Assembly: GCF_000023225.1 (NCBI RefSeq)
Contig: NC_013173.1
Location: forward strand, 870,501-934,500
From: Desulfomicrobium baculatum DSM 4028
GTDB taxonomy: Bacteria; Desulfobacterota; Desulfovibrionia; Desulfovibrionales; Desulfomicrobiaceae
Reading direction: 5' to 3'
Length of the DNA stretch: 64,000 bases
In this document: positions 54,598 through 63,742 of the stretch, one piece after another
Position numbering within the stretch: position 1 is the first letter of the stretch
Layout: each line of letters opens with the position of its first letter
Made by a program: the position numbers and the translations under genes
Notes under the pieces: model-generated
Told to the model about the DNA's origin: nothing
The model's database searches: none
The model's input: the letters and a program-made list of their open reading frames with translations, nothing else

Positions 54598-55554
54598 ATG
54601 TCCCAATTGGATGATCTCAAAAATGCCATCAAGAGCCACCTCGGCGAGCTTGAGTGCGTCATCGGCTGGGAGCAGGGTTATGACCCGCTTCACGCCACGC
54701 CGCTCTTCATCCGCACCGAGGCGGATCTGGACCGGCTTATCATAGGCCCCCTGGCCGTGCACAATCTGGTCACCTATTTGACCGGGTTCAAGGGCAAGAA
54801 GATTGGAGTGGTGGTCAAGGGCTGCGACAGCAAGAGCGTGATCCAGCTTTTGAATGAAAATCTGATAAAACGCGACGAGGTCGTCATTTTCGGCCTGTGC
54901 TGCGACGGCGTGGTCAGCCAGCGCAAGATCCGCGCGGCGCTGCCTGCCGATCCGGGCTTCGTGGAGTCGGTGGATATCGGCGGGGGCGACCTCAAGATCA
55001 CCGTGGCCGGTCAGGCCGCGACCTTGAAACTCTCCGAAGTTCTGGCCGACAAATGCCTGATCTGCGCCACGCCCGACGCCATCATCTCCGATGTGCTGAT
55101 CGGCGCGCCGCATACTCCGACCCCGGCCGCGAGCCTGGCCTGTCAGGACGAATTCGAGGCCAAGTCTGATGCCGAGAAGCTCGCCTTCTGGCAGGAAACC
55201 ATGAGCCGCTGCATTCGCTGCTATGCCTGCCGCAACGCTTGCCCCATGTGTGTCTGCCGCGACCACTGCATAGCGACCAGCCGCGACCCCTTGTGGATCA
55301 GCCAGGACAATTCCCCGGCCGAGAACATGATGTTCCAGATGGTGCATGTCTCGCATCTGGCCGGACGCTGCACGGAATGCGGTGAATGCGAGCGGGCCTG
55401 TCCCGTGGACATCCCGCTCATGCTGCTGCGGCGCTGGATGAACAAGCAGGTCAAGGACGTGTTCGAACTGCAGGCAGGCATGGCTCTGGAACAGACCCCG
55501 CCTCTCTTGACCTTCAAGGTCGAGGAAGAGCGCATCAACGAGCGAGGCTGGTAA
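54598..55554 (+). CDS. floxC: iron-sulfur protein FloxC (F420 hydrogenase beta-like)
   Basis: 318 residues. The N-terminal half resembles the FrhB/FdhB-type module (YLTGFKGKKIGVVVKGCDSKS); the C-terminal half has two cluster motifs (CIRCYACRNACPMCVC and CTECGECERACPVDIP). An AGGAGG ribosome binding site precedes the ATG. Its TAA overlaps the floxB ATG. It probably carries electrons between FloxA/B and FloxD-HdrA. Confidence 0.88.
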   Translation: MSQLDDLKNAIKSHLGELECVIGWEQGYDPLHATPLFIRTEADLDRLIIGPLAVHNLVTYLTGFKGKKIGVVVKGCDSKSVIQLLNENLIKRDEVVIFGLCCDGVVSQRKIRAALPADPGFVESVDIGGGDLKITVAGQAATLKLSEVLADKCLICATPDAIISDVLIGAPHTPTPAASLACQDEFEAKSDAEKLAFWQETMSRCIRCYACRNACPMCVCRDHCIATSRDPLWISQDNSPAENMMFQMVHVSHLAGRCTECGECERACPVDIPLMLLRRWMNKQVKDVFELQAGMALEQTPPLLTFKVEEERINERGW

Positions 55555-56582
55555 TGGAACGATTCATAACAAAAGAGAACCTCATCCGTTTGGCCGAGGA
55601 GCTGTCCGCCACCTGCCGCGTGCTTGCGCCCGTGGCCGGCTGCGGCACTGTGACCTTCCGTCGTTTTTTGCCGGGGATGGTCCTTGATCTGCATTCGCGC
55701 ATGGCGGCGGTGTCGCCCAAGGCCGCAACCTTCCCGCAGACCGAGACCCTGCTGACTGTCAAGCGCGAGATTCCGGAGAAGAAGCCGGAAATCACCGAGA
55801 CCCTGCCCGAGGGCAAGAGCGTGGTCATCGGCTGCCGCCCGTGCGGGGCGCGCGGCAAGCTTATCTTCAACCCGGTCTATGAGACGGACAAGACCAAGGA
55901 CCCGTACTATATAACGCGCCGGGACAACACTGTTTTCATCTCCTTGGCCTGCGACCGGCCCGAGACGACCTGCTTCTGTCACAGCGTGGGCAGCGGTCCG
56001 GCGGACCCGGACGGCTCCGACGTGCTCCTGACCCTGGTGGGCGAGGGCTATGTGGCGCGTTCGGTCACTCCCGCAGGGGAAGATGTCCTGAAGTCCGCCC
56101 TGTTCACGGACGCCGGCGACAAGGGCAAAGAGGCCGACGCCAAGAACGCCAAGGCGCGCGAGATGATGGGCGAGGCCCACGATTACGTCTCCGCCCCGGC
56201 CAAACTGCTGGCCCGTTTCGACGACATGGACTTCTGGGCCGCCCAGTCGGCCAAGTGCATCTCCTGCGGAGCCTGCACCTACATGTGTCCGACCTGCTAC
56301 TGCTTCAACATCACCGATGACGACCTTGGCCTTGAAAGCCGCCGCATCCGCAGCTGGGACAACTGCATGTCCCACACCTTCACCCTGGAAGGCAGCGGCC
56401 ACAACCCGCGCCCGACCAAGGCCCATCGTCTGAAAAACCGCGTCGGGCACAAGTTCAGCTACTATCCGGACCTGCATGGGGGCGTCATGGCCTGTTGCGG
56501 GTGTGGCCGTTGCATCAAGCAGTGCCCCGCCGGAATCGATATCCGGCAGATCGTGAAAGCAGCACAGGAGTACTCCGAATGA
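55554..56582 (+). CDS. floxB: iron-sulfur protein FloxB
   Basis: 342 residues. Related to the 4Fe-4S dicluster subunit family of anaerobic sulfite reductase A and hydrogenase beta chains. C-terminal cluster motifs CISCGACTYMCPTCYCFNI and CCGCGRCIKQCPAGIDIRQ are seen, with a middle region IGCRPCGARGKLIF and ACDRPETTCFCHS. Coupled at both ends (TAATG with floxC, ATGA with floxA). Confidence 0.88.
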   Translation: MERFITKENLIRLAEELSATCRVLAPVAGCGTVTFRRFLPGMVLDLHSRMAAVSPKAATFPQTETLLTVKREIPEKKPEITETLPEGKSVVIGCRPCGARGKLIFNPVYETDKTKDPYYITRRDNTVFISLACDRPETTCFCHSVGSGPADPDGSDVLLTLVGEGYVARSVTPAGEDVLKSALFTDAGDKGKEADAKNAKAREMMGEAHDYVSAPAKLLARFDDMDFWAAQSAKCISCGACTYMCPTCYCFNITDDDLGLESRRIRSWDNCMSHTFTLEGSGHNPRPTKAHRLKNRVGHKFSYYPDLHGGVMACCGCGRCIKQCPAGIDIRQIVKAAQEYSE

Positions 56583-57409
56583 ATGCCAATCCCTATCTCC
56601 CGGACATGGCCACCATTGTCGAAGTGATCCAGGAGACGCACAACATCAAGACCTTCCGCATCGTCATCAACAACGAAGAGCGCATGAAGGCCTTCACCTT
56701 CCGGCCCGGCCAGGTCGGGCAGCTCTCGGTCTTTGGCGTGGGCGAATCGACCTTCGTCATCAACTCCTCCCCGACCCGCAAGGACTACCTGCAGTTCAGC
56801 GTCATGCGCGTGGGCGAGGTCACCACCCGCCTGCACCAGCTGCAGCCCGGCGACCAGATCGGCGTACGCGCCCCCTTGGGCAATTCCTTTCCGCTGGAGG
56901 ATTTGAAGGGCAAGAACATCGTCTTCGTCGGCGGCGGCATCGGCATGGCCCCGCTTCGGACCCTGTTCACCTACATGCTCGACAACCGTAAGGACTACGG
57001 GGATATCACGCTCCTTTACGGCGCGCGCAGCCCCGCCGACCTGACCTACAAGGCCGAGCTGCCGGAATGGACTGAGCGCAAGGACGTCAACACCGTGTTG
57101 ACCATCGACAACCCGTCCGACGGCTGGGAGCACAAGGTCGGCCTTATCCCCAACGTGCTGCTTGAGATCAATCCTTCGCCCAAGAACACGGTGGCCGTCA
57201 CCTGCGGCCCGCCCATCATGATCAAGTTCACCCTGCAGGCTTTGAAGAAACTTGGTTTTGAGGACGAAAACATCCTCACCACCCTGGAAAAACGCATGAA
57301 ATGCGGCGTGGGCATTTGCGGCCGCTGCAACATCGGCACGAAATACGTGTGCATGGACGGTCCCGTCTTCACCTATGCCCAGCTCAAAGAGCTGCCCTCG
57401 GAACTTTAG
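56579..57409 (+). CDS. floxA: NAD(P)H- and FAD-binding oxidoreductase FloxA
   Basis: 276 residues of the ferredoxin-NADP reductase/PyrK-like family. FAD-binding strand near VINSSPTRKDYLQFSVMRVGEVT, NAD-binding GGGIGMAPLRTLF, and a C-terminal 2Fe-2S motif CGVGICGRCNIGTKYVC. It oxidises or reduces NADH and is the pyridine-nucleotide end of the HdrABC-FloxABCD complex (family knowledge). Overlaps floxB by four bases. Confidence 0.92.
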   Translation: MNANPYLPDMATIVEVIQETHNIKTFRIVINNEERMKAFTFRPGQVGQLSVFGVGESTFVINSSPTRKDYLQFSVMRVGEVTTRLHQLQPGDQIGVRAPLGNSFPLEDLKGKNIVFVGGGIGMAPLRTLFTYMLDNRKDYGDITLLYGARSPADLTYKAELPEWTERKDVNTVLTIDNPSDGWEHKVGLIPNVLLEINPSPKNTVAVTCGPPIMIKFTLQALKKLGFEDENILTTLEKRMKCGVGICGRCNIGTKYVCMDGPVFTYAQLKELPSEL

Positions 57410-57417
57410 GAGGTTTT

Positions 57418-57894
57418 ATGGCAGGAATATTCAAGGCTACCGACATTCTCCTGGCCGCGCAGGAAGTCGAGACCCGTGGCGAGGTCTTCTACAACCGCCT
57501 GGTCGAGACCACCACCGAGCCCAAATTAAAAGACCTGTTCTCCTTCCTGGCCAAGGAGGAGACCAAGCACCGCGAGATCTTCGCCAAGCTCTATGAGCGG
57601 GTAGGGCAGGTCGAGCTTCCGGCCTGGGCCGAGGAGGACGAGTATGTGGACTACCTGAAATATCTGCTCGATTCCCACACCCTGTTCCGTCTGGGCGACG
57701 TGGCCCATCTGAAGACCTTCATGGGCACGGCGAAGGAAGCCATCGAGACGGCCATGGGTTTTGAGAAGGACACCATCATGTTTTTCCTGGAGATGCGCGA
57801 ATTCGTGCCCGAAGGGGAGAAAAAATTCGTTCAGGCCTGCATCGACGAGGAGCGCACGCATTTGCGTCTTCTGACCGGAATGCTGCGAAAATAA
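57418..57894 (+). CDS. ferritin-like diiron protein (rubrerythrin-type domain)
   Basis: 158 residues, a four-helix ferritin-like domain. Candidate diiron ligands are seen: EVETRGEVFY, KEETKHREIF (E-x-x-H), a third acidic helix AIETAMGFEKDT and DEERTHLRLL (E-x-x-H). It lacks the rubredoxin C-terminus of true rubrerythrins. A perfect TTAGGAGG ribosome binding site lies eight bases after floxA, so it is the last gene of the hdr-flox operon. A role in peroxide or oxygen detoxification for the oxygen-sensitive complex is inference. Confidence 0.88.
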   Translation: MAGIFKATDILLAAQEVETRGEVFYNRLVETTTEPKLKDLFSFLAKEETKHREIFAKLYERVGQVELPAWAEEDEYVDYLKYLLDSHTLFRLGDVAHLKTFMGTAKEAIETAMGFEKDTIMFFLEMREFVPEGEKKFVQACIDEERTHLRLLTGMLRK

Positions 57895-57915
57895 AAGTAC
57901 ACGGCCATCCTCTTG

Positions 57916-57953
57916 GGGGCTTTCGGGTGCGAATCCGAAAGCCCCTTTTTTTT
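57916..57953 (+). terminator. terminator of the hdr-flox operon
   Basis: GGGGCTTTCGG and CCGAAAGCCCC form an 11-base stem, followed by eight Ts. Confidence 0.9.
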
Positions 57954-58332
57954 GTATTTTATACCCCTGAACCTGCTCGGTCGCCAAGACTTCACGTTGC
58001 ACTAACGTTACAATTCGGTTACATTTTTGAAGGACGGAACGGGGGCAGGGGAGGGGGCTTGGCGGTTCAAGCCAAAACGCCTTTTTTGCGTCGTCGCGAT
58101 CAGGGAAAATCCGTGTTGTGGACGCGAGGGCCGGATACCGGCTTTTCCGCGAAAAGGCGTTTTTGGATTTTTTTTTGTTCGAAAGTGAACAGACCCTTTC
58201 CATAACGAATGTGAATGTGGAGCGGACGCCCTGTCGCCGGCTCCAGTCGATATGGCCGCGTCTGAGTCGGTTTTGCCTAGAATTGGCTGGCGCATGCGCC
58301 ATGATAATAAACAATGTAACAAGGAGATGATC
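57954..58332. other. intergenic region with an imperfect inverted repeat
   Basis: About 379 bases. CCAAAACGCCTTTT (58072-58085) matches the complement of AAAAGGCGTTTTTGG (58152-58166) with a one-base bulge; the right arm runs into a T-tract. This may be a dispersed element. The region also holds the promoter and AAGGAG site of the second phnD. No GTCTA-type PhnF site was seen. Confidence 0.5.
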
Positions 58333-59349
58333 ATGCAGAAGGGTTTCTTGGGCTTTTTGGCTGCGGTGCTGATCCTGGCCTTCGCGGGCCTCGCGTTTGC
58401 GGAGGAATGTTCCAATCGCGGCATACTGGACACCATGTATTGCGACAACGACAAGGATCTGGTTGCCGACAACGCGCCTGCCGGCGAATGCAAGGATCCT
58501 TCGACTCTGGTTTTCACCTACACCCCGGTGGAAGATCCCGCCGTGTATCAGGACCTGTTTGCGGACTTCCAGGCGCACATCAAGAAGGTCACGGGTAAAG
58601 ACGTGATTTATTACACCGTGCATTCCAACTCGGCCCAGGTCGAGGCCATGCGCTCCGGCCGCCTGCACATCGCTGGCTATTCCACCGGCCCCACCGGCTT
58701 TGCCGTGAATCTGGCCGGTTATGTGCCCATCGCCGTCAAGGGCGACGAAAAGGAATTTCAGGGCTACAATCTGATCGTCATCGTCAAGAAGGACAGCCCC
58801 ATCCAGACCATGGCCGACCTCAAGGGCAAGAAGGTCGCGCACACCTCGCCCTCGTCCAACTCCGGCAACCTGGCACCCCGCGCCTTGTTCCCGGCCCAGG
58901 GCATAGTGCCCGACGAAGATTACACTGTCGTCTACTCCGGCAAGCATGACCAGTCCGTACTGGGCGTGGTGCATGGCGACTATGACGCCGCCCCCGTGGC
59001 TTCCGACGTTTACGAGCGCATGCTGCGCGCCGGCCGTGTCGATGAAGGTGCCGTTCGGATCATCTTCACCAGCCCCCGTTTCCCCACGTCGTCCTTCGGC
59101 TATTCCAGCCAGCTGTGCCCGGAACTGGTCGAGAAGATCAAGGAAGCGTTCTTCTCCTATCGCTACACCGAAGAGATGAAGAAGGCCTTTGACGGCGCGG
59201 ATCGTTTCTTCCCCATCACCTACCAGAAGGATTGGGCGGTCATTCGCGACATCGCCGAAGCCACGGGCGCAAGCTACAATGAAGAAGGCCTGCAGGCCAT
59301 GATCGCCAAGGAAAAGGCGGACGCGGAAAAGAAAGCCAAGAAGCAGTAA
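58333..59349 (+). CDS. PhnD-family phosphate/phosphite/phosphonate-binding protein (second system)
   Basis: 338 residues with a signal peptide ending in GLAFA. Just after it lies a cysteine-containing segment ([22 protein letters not shown]). It includes DNDKDLVAD, an acidic loop resembling a calcium-binding dockerin/EF-type motif. The PhnD fold follows: [31 protein letters not shown] and [24 protein letters not shown] lies six bases before the ATG at 58333. It is encoded with its own ATPase and two permeases. Ligand among phosphonate, phosphite or other oxyanions is not determined. Confidence 0.9.
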   Translation: MQKGFLGFLAAVLILAFAGLAFAEECSNRGILDTMYCDNDKDLVADNAPAGECKDPSTLVFTYTPVEDPAVYQDLFADFQAHIKKVTGKDVIYYTVHSNSAQVEAMRSGRLHIAGYSTGPTGFAVNLAGYVPIAVKGDEKEFQGYNLIVIVKKDSPIQTMADLKGKKVAHTSPSSNSGNLAPRALFPAQGIVPDEDYTVVYSGKHDQSVLGVVHGDYDAAPVASDVYERMLRAGRVDEGAVRIIFTSPRFPTSSFGYSSQLCPELVEKIKEAFFSYRYTEEMKKAFDGADRFFPITYQKDWAVIRDIAEATGASYNEEGLQAMIAKEKADAEKKAKKQ

Positions 59350-59368
59350 CCCAATACAAGGCATTATC

Positions 59369-60163
59369 GTGACGTCACCACACAATAGCGGGAACGGGGG
59401 GAATGCCTCCCGTTCCCTGATCGTAAAGGATCTGGTCAAGGCTTACGTGCCGGGCAAACCGGTACTCAAAAACATCTCTTTCGAGGTCCGTGGGCGTTCC
59501 ACGGTGGCCATCATCGGCCCTTCCGGAACGGGCAAGAGCACGCTCCTGCGCTGCATCAACCGCCTCATCGACCCGACCAGCGGCACCATCACCGTGGCCG
59601 GACACGAAATCACGCGGCTCTCGGGCAAGGACCTGCGTCTGGCCCGGCACCATGTGGGCATGGTCTTTCAGGAATTCAATCTGGTGGAGCGCCTCTCGGT
59701 CATCGAAAACGTGCTCTGCGGCCGGCTCGGGTTCGTGCCGGTCTGGCGGGCCTGGCTGCGCAAGTTCGAGCCGCACGACATCGACCGGGCTTTCGAGCTC
59801 ATCGACATGGTCGGGTTGAGCGAGTTCGCCACGGAGCGGGCCGACGCCCTGTCCGGCGGGCAGCGCCAGCGCGTGGGCATTGCCCGGGCCGTGATGCAGA
59901 ACCCGGACGTGATCATGGCCGATGAGCCCACCTCGTCCCTTGATCCCAAAACCTCCGTCGAGATCATGGGCCTTTTGAACGATTTCTCCAAGGCGCACGA
60001 CATCCCGGTGCTGATCAACATTCATGACGTGAATCTGGCCAAACGCTTTGCGGACCGGGTCATCGGCATGTCGCTGGGGAGCATCGTGTTCGATGGTCCG
60101 CCTGCGGATCTGACCGACGCGCATCTCAAAGAGATCTACGGCGGCGAGGACTGGTTGTCATGA
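59369..60163 (+). CDS. PhnC-family ABC transporter ATP-binding protein (second system)
   Basis: 264 residues starting with GTG. Walker [11 protein letters not shown]-loop [21 protein letters not shown], signature [15 protein letters not shown], Walker [13 protein letters not shown]. The first dozen residues ([12 protein letters not shown]) form a flexible extension. Overlaps the first permease by four bases. Confidence 0.92.
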   Translation: MTSPHNSGNGGNASRSLIVKDLVKAYVPGKPVLKNISFEVRGRSTVAIIGPSGTGKSTLLRCINRLIDPTSGTITVAGHEITRLSGKDLRLARHHVGMVFQEFNLVERLSVIENVLCGRLGFVPVWRAWLRKFEPHDIDRAFELIDMVGLSEFATERADALSGGQRQRVGIARAVMQNPDVIMADEPTSSLDPKTSVEIMGLLNDFSKAHDIPVLINIHDVNLAKRFADRVIGMSLGSIVFDGPPADLTDAHLKEIYGGEDWLS

Positions 60164-60945
60164 GCGCGGCCATCACCAGAAGAGCCTTCAAGCCCAATTG
60201 GCTTGCGCGGCTGGGGTGGCTCGCCGTGATCGGGTATTGCGTGATCGCATTCTGGTCTCTGGACATCACCTGGGACCGTTTTGTGATCGGCCTTGAGAAT
60301 GGCGCAAAATTCCTGGGCAGCATGATTCCGCCCAATTTCGAGCGCTGGAAGCTGTTGCTGGGCAACCTTCTGGAGACACTTGAAATCGCGGTGATTGCCT
60401 CGGCTTTCGGCGTGGCGCTTTCCCTGCCCATCGGCCTGGCCGCGTCGCGCAACCTGATGCCGACCTGGGCGACCTGGCCGGCCCGGATTGTCATTGCGAT
60501 CTGTCGCTCGTTCCATCCGGTCATCTTTGCCATCCTGTTCGTGAAGGCGGTGGGATTCGGCCCTCTGGCGGGCATCCTGACCCTGGTTTTCGCGTCCATC
60601 GGGTTTATCGGCAAGCTCTTCGCCGAGGCCATCGAGGAGATTTCCCTCAAGCCGGTGGAGGCCTGCCGGGCGGCCGGAGCCCCGTTCATGAGCGTCATCC
60701 TGTATGCCGTGCTGCCGCAGGTGCTGAACCGTTTCATCGGCTTCGCAACCTACCAGTTCGACGCGAACATCCGCAATTCGACCATGGTCGGCATCGTCGG
60801 CGCGGGCGGCATCGGCGGCACCCTGTTCGCGGCCTTCCAGCGTTTCGATTACGATTTCCTGGCCGCCATTCTCATCTCCATCATTGTCCTCGTCATGCTC
60901 GGCGAGTATCTCGCATCCATAGTCAAGGCGGTGTTCAATGACTAG
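60160..60945 (+). CDS. PhnE-family ABC transporter permease (second system, first permease)
   Basis: 261 residues with about six membrane segments; EAA loop [36 protein letters not shown] followed by [20 protein letters not shown]. Very similar in layout to PhnE at 27.3 kb. Overlaps the second permease by eight bases; the two probably form a heterodimer, as in PhnE1-PhnE2 systems. Confidence 0.92.
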   Translation: MSAAITRRAFKPNWLARLGWLAVIGYCVIAFWSLDITWDRFVIGLENGAKFLGSMIPPNFERWKLLLGNLLETLEIAVIASAFGVALSLPIGLAASRNLMPTWATWPARIVIAICRSFHPVIFAILFVKAVGFGPLAGILTLVFASIGFIGKLFAEAIEEISLKPVEACRAAGAPFMSVILYAVLPQVLNRFIGFATYQFDANIRNSTMVGIVGAGGIGGTLFAAFQRFDYDFLAAILISIIVLVMLGEYLASIVKAVFND

Positions 60946-61729
60946 TCGCATCTGGGAACGCTTTACCCCGGCCCAGCGCCTGGCGCGGTTCACCATCTAT
61001 CTGGCTGCGGTCATCGCCCTGGTCGTGTCCATGCGCACGGTCCAGATCGTCCCCGAATTCCTGTACGACGCCCCGACCCAGATGGCGGACATGTTCGAAA
61101 GGATGTGGCCGCCGGACTATGCCTATTATCCGGACGGCGTGCACGAGGCATTGGTTGAGAGCATGCACATCGCGGGCATGGGAACGATTCTGGCGCTGGT
61201 GATGTCCCTGCCCGTGGCGCTGCTGGCGGCCAAGAACATTACCCCCGTCCCTGCCCTGAACTGGCTGGCCAGGCTGATCCTCGTGTCCTCGCGTTCGGTG
61301 AACACGCTGGTCTGGGCGATCCTGTTCGTGGCGGTCTTCGGCCCCGGCGCCCTGGCCGGAACGATCGCCATCGGATTCAGGTCCATCGGCTTTTGCGGCA
61401 AGCTTCTGGGCGAGGCCCTGGAGGAATGCAACAAGGGGCCGGTGGAGGCCCTGAAGGCGGCGGGAGCGCCGTGGCCGAGCATCTTCCTGAAAGCCTACTG
61501 GCCTCAGGTTTCCCCGGCCTTCTGGGGCATCACCCTGTTTCGGTGGGACATCAACGTGCGCGAGTCGGCGGTCATCGGCCTGGTCGGCGCCGGCGGAATC
61601 GGAATGGCCCTGGATACGGCCATCGACCTGTTCCGCTGGACCCAGGTCTCGCTCATCCTCCTGTGCATCTTTGCCGTGGTCATCGTGGCCGAGATCGTGG
61701 TCACCAAGATCCGGCAGAAAATCATCTAA
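60938..61729 (+). CDS. PhnE-family ABC transporter permease (second system, second permease)
   Basis: 263 residues; EAA loop VEALKAAGAPWPSIFLKAYWPQVSPAFWGITLFRWD followed by NVRESAVIGLVGAGGIGMAL. The periplasmic part has MADMFERMWPPDYAYYPDGVHEALVESMHIAGMG. Last gene of the second uptake operon, followed by a strong bidirectional terminator. Confidence 0.92.
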   Translation: MTSRIWERFTPAQRLARFTIYLAAVIALVVSMRTVQIVPEFLYDAPTQMADMFERMWPPDYAYYPDGVHEALVESMHIAGMGTILALVMSLPVALLAAKNITPVPALNWLARLILVSSRSVNTLVWAILFVAVFGPGALAGTIAIGFRSIGFCGKLLGEALEECNKGPVEALKAAGAPWPSIFLKAYWPQVSPAFWGITLFRWDINVRESAVIGLVGAGGIGMALDTAIDLFRWTQVSLILLCIFAVVIVAEIVVTKIRQKII

Positions 61730-61748
61730 CATCCAGCGCATAACTGCG

Positions 61749-61801
61749 AAAAAAACCGCGTCACGGTAAAGCGAGAGCTTTTCGTGACGCGGTTTTTTTT
61801 T
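61749..61801. terminator. bidirectional terminator
   Basis: AAAACCGCGTCACG (61752-61765) pairs with CGTGACGCGGTTTT (61783-61796), flanked by A- and T-tracts on both sides. Serves the second phn transporter and the NERD gene on the opposite strand. Confidence 0.88.
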
Positions 61802-61864
61802 GTTTCACGCCGGGCGTGACCGCACCTTTTGTATCGTTGCCAAAGGCCGCGCATGGGCGCGGGG

Positions 61865-63556
61865 TTAGAAATCGAGTTGCCCCTGATCGCTCAGAAAGCT
61901 CATGGTCGTGTGCCTGCGTTTTCCACTTTCCAGATACACCACGCTGTAGAAGCCCTTGGGCAGGACAATGTCCCGCACGCTCTTGCCCTTTATCTCGAAG
62001 GGGCCGAACTCCTTACAAGTCTGCTGGTTTTTGAACCACAAGACAAGGGGGCGCGGAGAGGTGACGACGAGCCTGCCCTGATCGAACGACTCTTTCGTGC
62101 TTTGGGGAAGGCTTTTGCCCGCGACTTCGGCTTTAGGCTTGGGGAGTGTCGCAGTGGGCGATGGCGCGTCCTGGTGTTTTTCACCGGAATGCGCATCCGT
62201 ATCCGGGGATGTGGCATTCACATCCAAATGCGCTGCCGCGGTGGCGGAGGAGTTTGCTTCGGGTTCCGGTTCAGGCGTGGATGCCGCATCGTCATTGGAC
62301 TGGGAGAAGACCGGGGACGCGGGTTCGCCTTCGATCGCGTCGGCCCTGGACGCCTCGACTGACGGCAAGATGTCCTTTAGCGCAGGACTGGTATGATTGC
62401 CGCTATTTTTGGGTTGCCCCACCATGGGGGCGGGGGAATCAGCGGCATTTCTTGCAGCTGGTGCGGGTGCTACGGAGGCTTCGGGTTCGGCACCGGCTGT
62501 CTGCCCTGTTTGGATGAACATATGTTCCATCCTCAAGAGGCCTTGTCTGTGGGCAATGTATCCCGTGTAGCCGGCAATGAGTAAAACAGTCACCGCAAGT
62601 TGCGGGATGCTCGGTTTCCAAAGAATCTTATGGGGTTGGTCCGCTGGTGCGGCCTCGGACTCATCCGGAATAAAGGAATAGAGTCGGCCGCATTTGGGGC
62701 ATTCGCCGGAAAAGAGCTCAAATTCTTCCAGGCTTGGCTGGTGGCCGCACCTGGTGCAAATAGGGCGATTTGAGTTCGGCTGCGGGCGAGACATATCGGA
62801 GTCGTTGTGGAGTCCGCCTGTAGCGCTGAGTCGCGGCCCGGTTTGGGAGCTTACCAATGCAGACAATTTTTCGATCAGCACATGGATCTTGTCCGCAGGC
62901 AGTGGGTCGTCGTGGGCCAGGATGGCCTGCACCAGGTTTCCGGCCTCGACAACCAGCGCTGCGCGAACAGGGCCTGTAATCCCGACGCTGGCCCGGCTGA
63001 AGCACAGCACCGGACAGGGGCGCACTCCGCCTGTGTACTGTAAATCCAAGTGTTTGGTCAGTTTTTGGGTCTGGTTCCAGCAATGGGTCAGCATGTCCAG
63101 TAGGAATGGCCATCCGTTGAGGCGCAGAGACTCGCCCGTGGCCGTGATATTCCCGAGATGGCTTCTGGTCTTGATCAGGAAGAGCCCGTTCGGGCCGATG
63201 ACGGCGTGGTCGAGCTGGGTGCCTTCGAAATGCAAATTATGGAAGACATGGTACTCGTCGGGGAGTTGCCGCAACGCTTTGTTGACGATCTGGGCTGCCC
63301 GGGCGTTTGTCTGTGAATGCGAGAGATAGTGCGAAAGGGTCAGGCCAAGCTCTTCGAAACGCAGGATGGCCGCTATGAAGAACACGGCAAAGAAGGCGGT
63401 GATCCATGGCTGGTTTTGGTTGAACGCATACAGGCCTGCCGCCGCCAGCATCAGGACGAAAAGCAGGGGCAGGACAAGGCGCAGCAGGATGTCTTTGCGC
63501 CGGGCGCTGGCCCGGGTGATGCTACTGTGAACCGCGCTGCCGTGTATATGAGCCAT
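61865..63556 (-). CDS. membrane-anchored NERD-domain protein with zinc ribbon
   Basis: 563 residues. Two N-terminal membrane segments (about 24-44 and 50-66) precede a NERD domain (about 84-215, EYHVFHNLHFEGTQLDHAVIGPNGLFLIKTR), a predicted nuclease-related fold. A zinc ribbon (CTRCGHQPSLEEFELFSGECPKCG, about 270-293), a third membrane segment (about 325-342) and a long Ala/Pro/Glu/Ser-rich linker follow. The protein ends in a small C-terminal domain (FDQGRLVVTSPRPLVLWFKN ... DQGQLDF). NERD keeps the D-x-x-V and K of the nuclease motif in outline. Function unknown; the last domain was not recognised. Confidence 0.8.
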   Translation of the reverse strand: MAHIHGSAVHSSITRASARRKDILLRLVLPLLFVLMLAAAGLYAFNQNQPWITAFFAVFFIAAILRFEELGLTLSHYLSHSQTNARAAQIVNKALRQLPDEYHVFHNLHFEGTQLDHAVIGPNGLFLIKTRSHLGNITATGESLRLNGWPFLLDMLTHCWNQTQKLTKHLDLQYTGGVRPCPVLCFSRASVGITGPVRAALVVEAGNLVQAILAHDDPLPADKIHVLIEKLSALVSSQTGPRLSATGGLHNDSDMSRPQPNSNRPICTRCGHQPSLEEFELFSGECPKCGRLYSFIPDESEAAPADQPHKILWKPSIPQLAVTVLLIAGYTGYIAHRQGLLRMEHMFIQTGQTAGAEPEASVAPAPAARNAADSPAPMVGQPKNSGNHTSPALKDILPSVEASRADAIEGEPASPVFSQSNDDAASTPEPEPEANSSATAAAHLDVNATSPDTDAHSGEKHQDAPSPTATLPKPKAEVAGKSLPQSTKESFDQGRLVVTSPRPLVLWFKNQQTCKEFGPFEIKGKSVRDIVLPKGFYSVVYLESGKRRHTTMSFLSDQGQLDF

Positions 63557-63742
63557 GACGCCTCTGCATGATCTTGCGTTACGGGGTGCTGAACGCTCGG
63601 ACTTTAAGCCCGAGATCGGGAATCATGTCAAGCGCTGCGAATGTAAGACAAAATTGCGTAACGCATCGGAGCGGGCACCCGTGGCGGTTACGCATGCGAG
63701 GCCATGACGCGGACATGCGTCGCGAATGCAGGAGCGATGGGG
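63557..63742. other. short intergenic region
   Basis: No clear gene, repeat or terminator. Contains the upstream region of the NERD gene and the 3' flank of the ybaK-type gene. Confidence 0.4.

Noticed and set aside
57526-59439. A 637-codon open frame on the minus strand
   Set aside because: It spans the ferritin-like gene, an intergenic region and the second phnD in antisense, and crosses a terminator. No protein family is recognisable.
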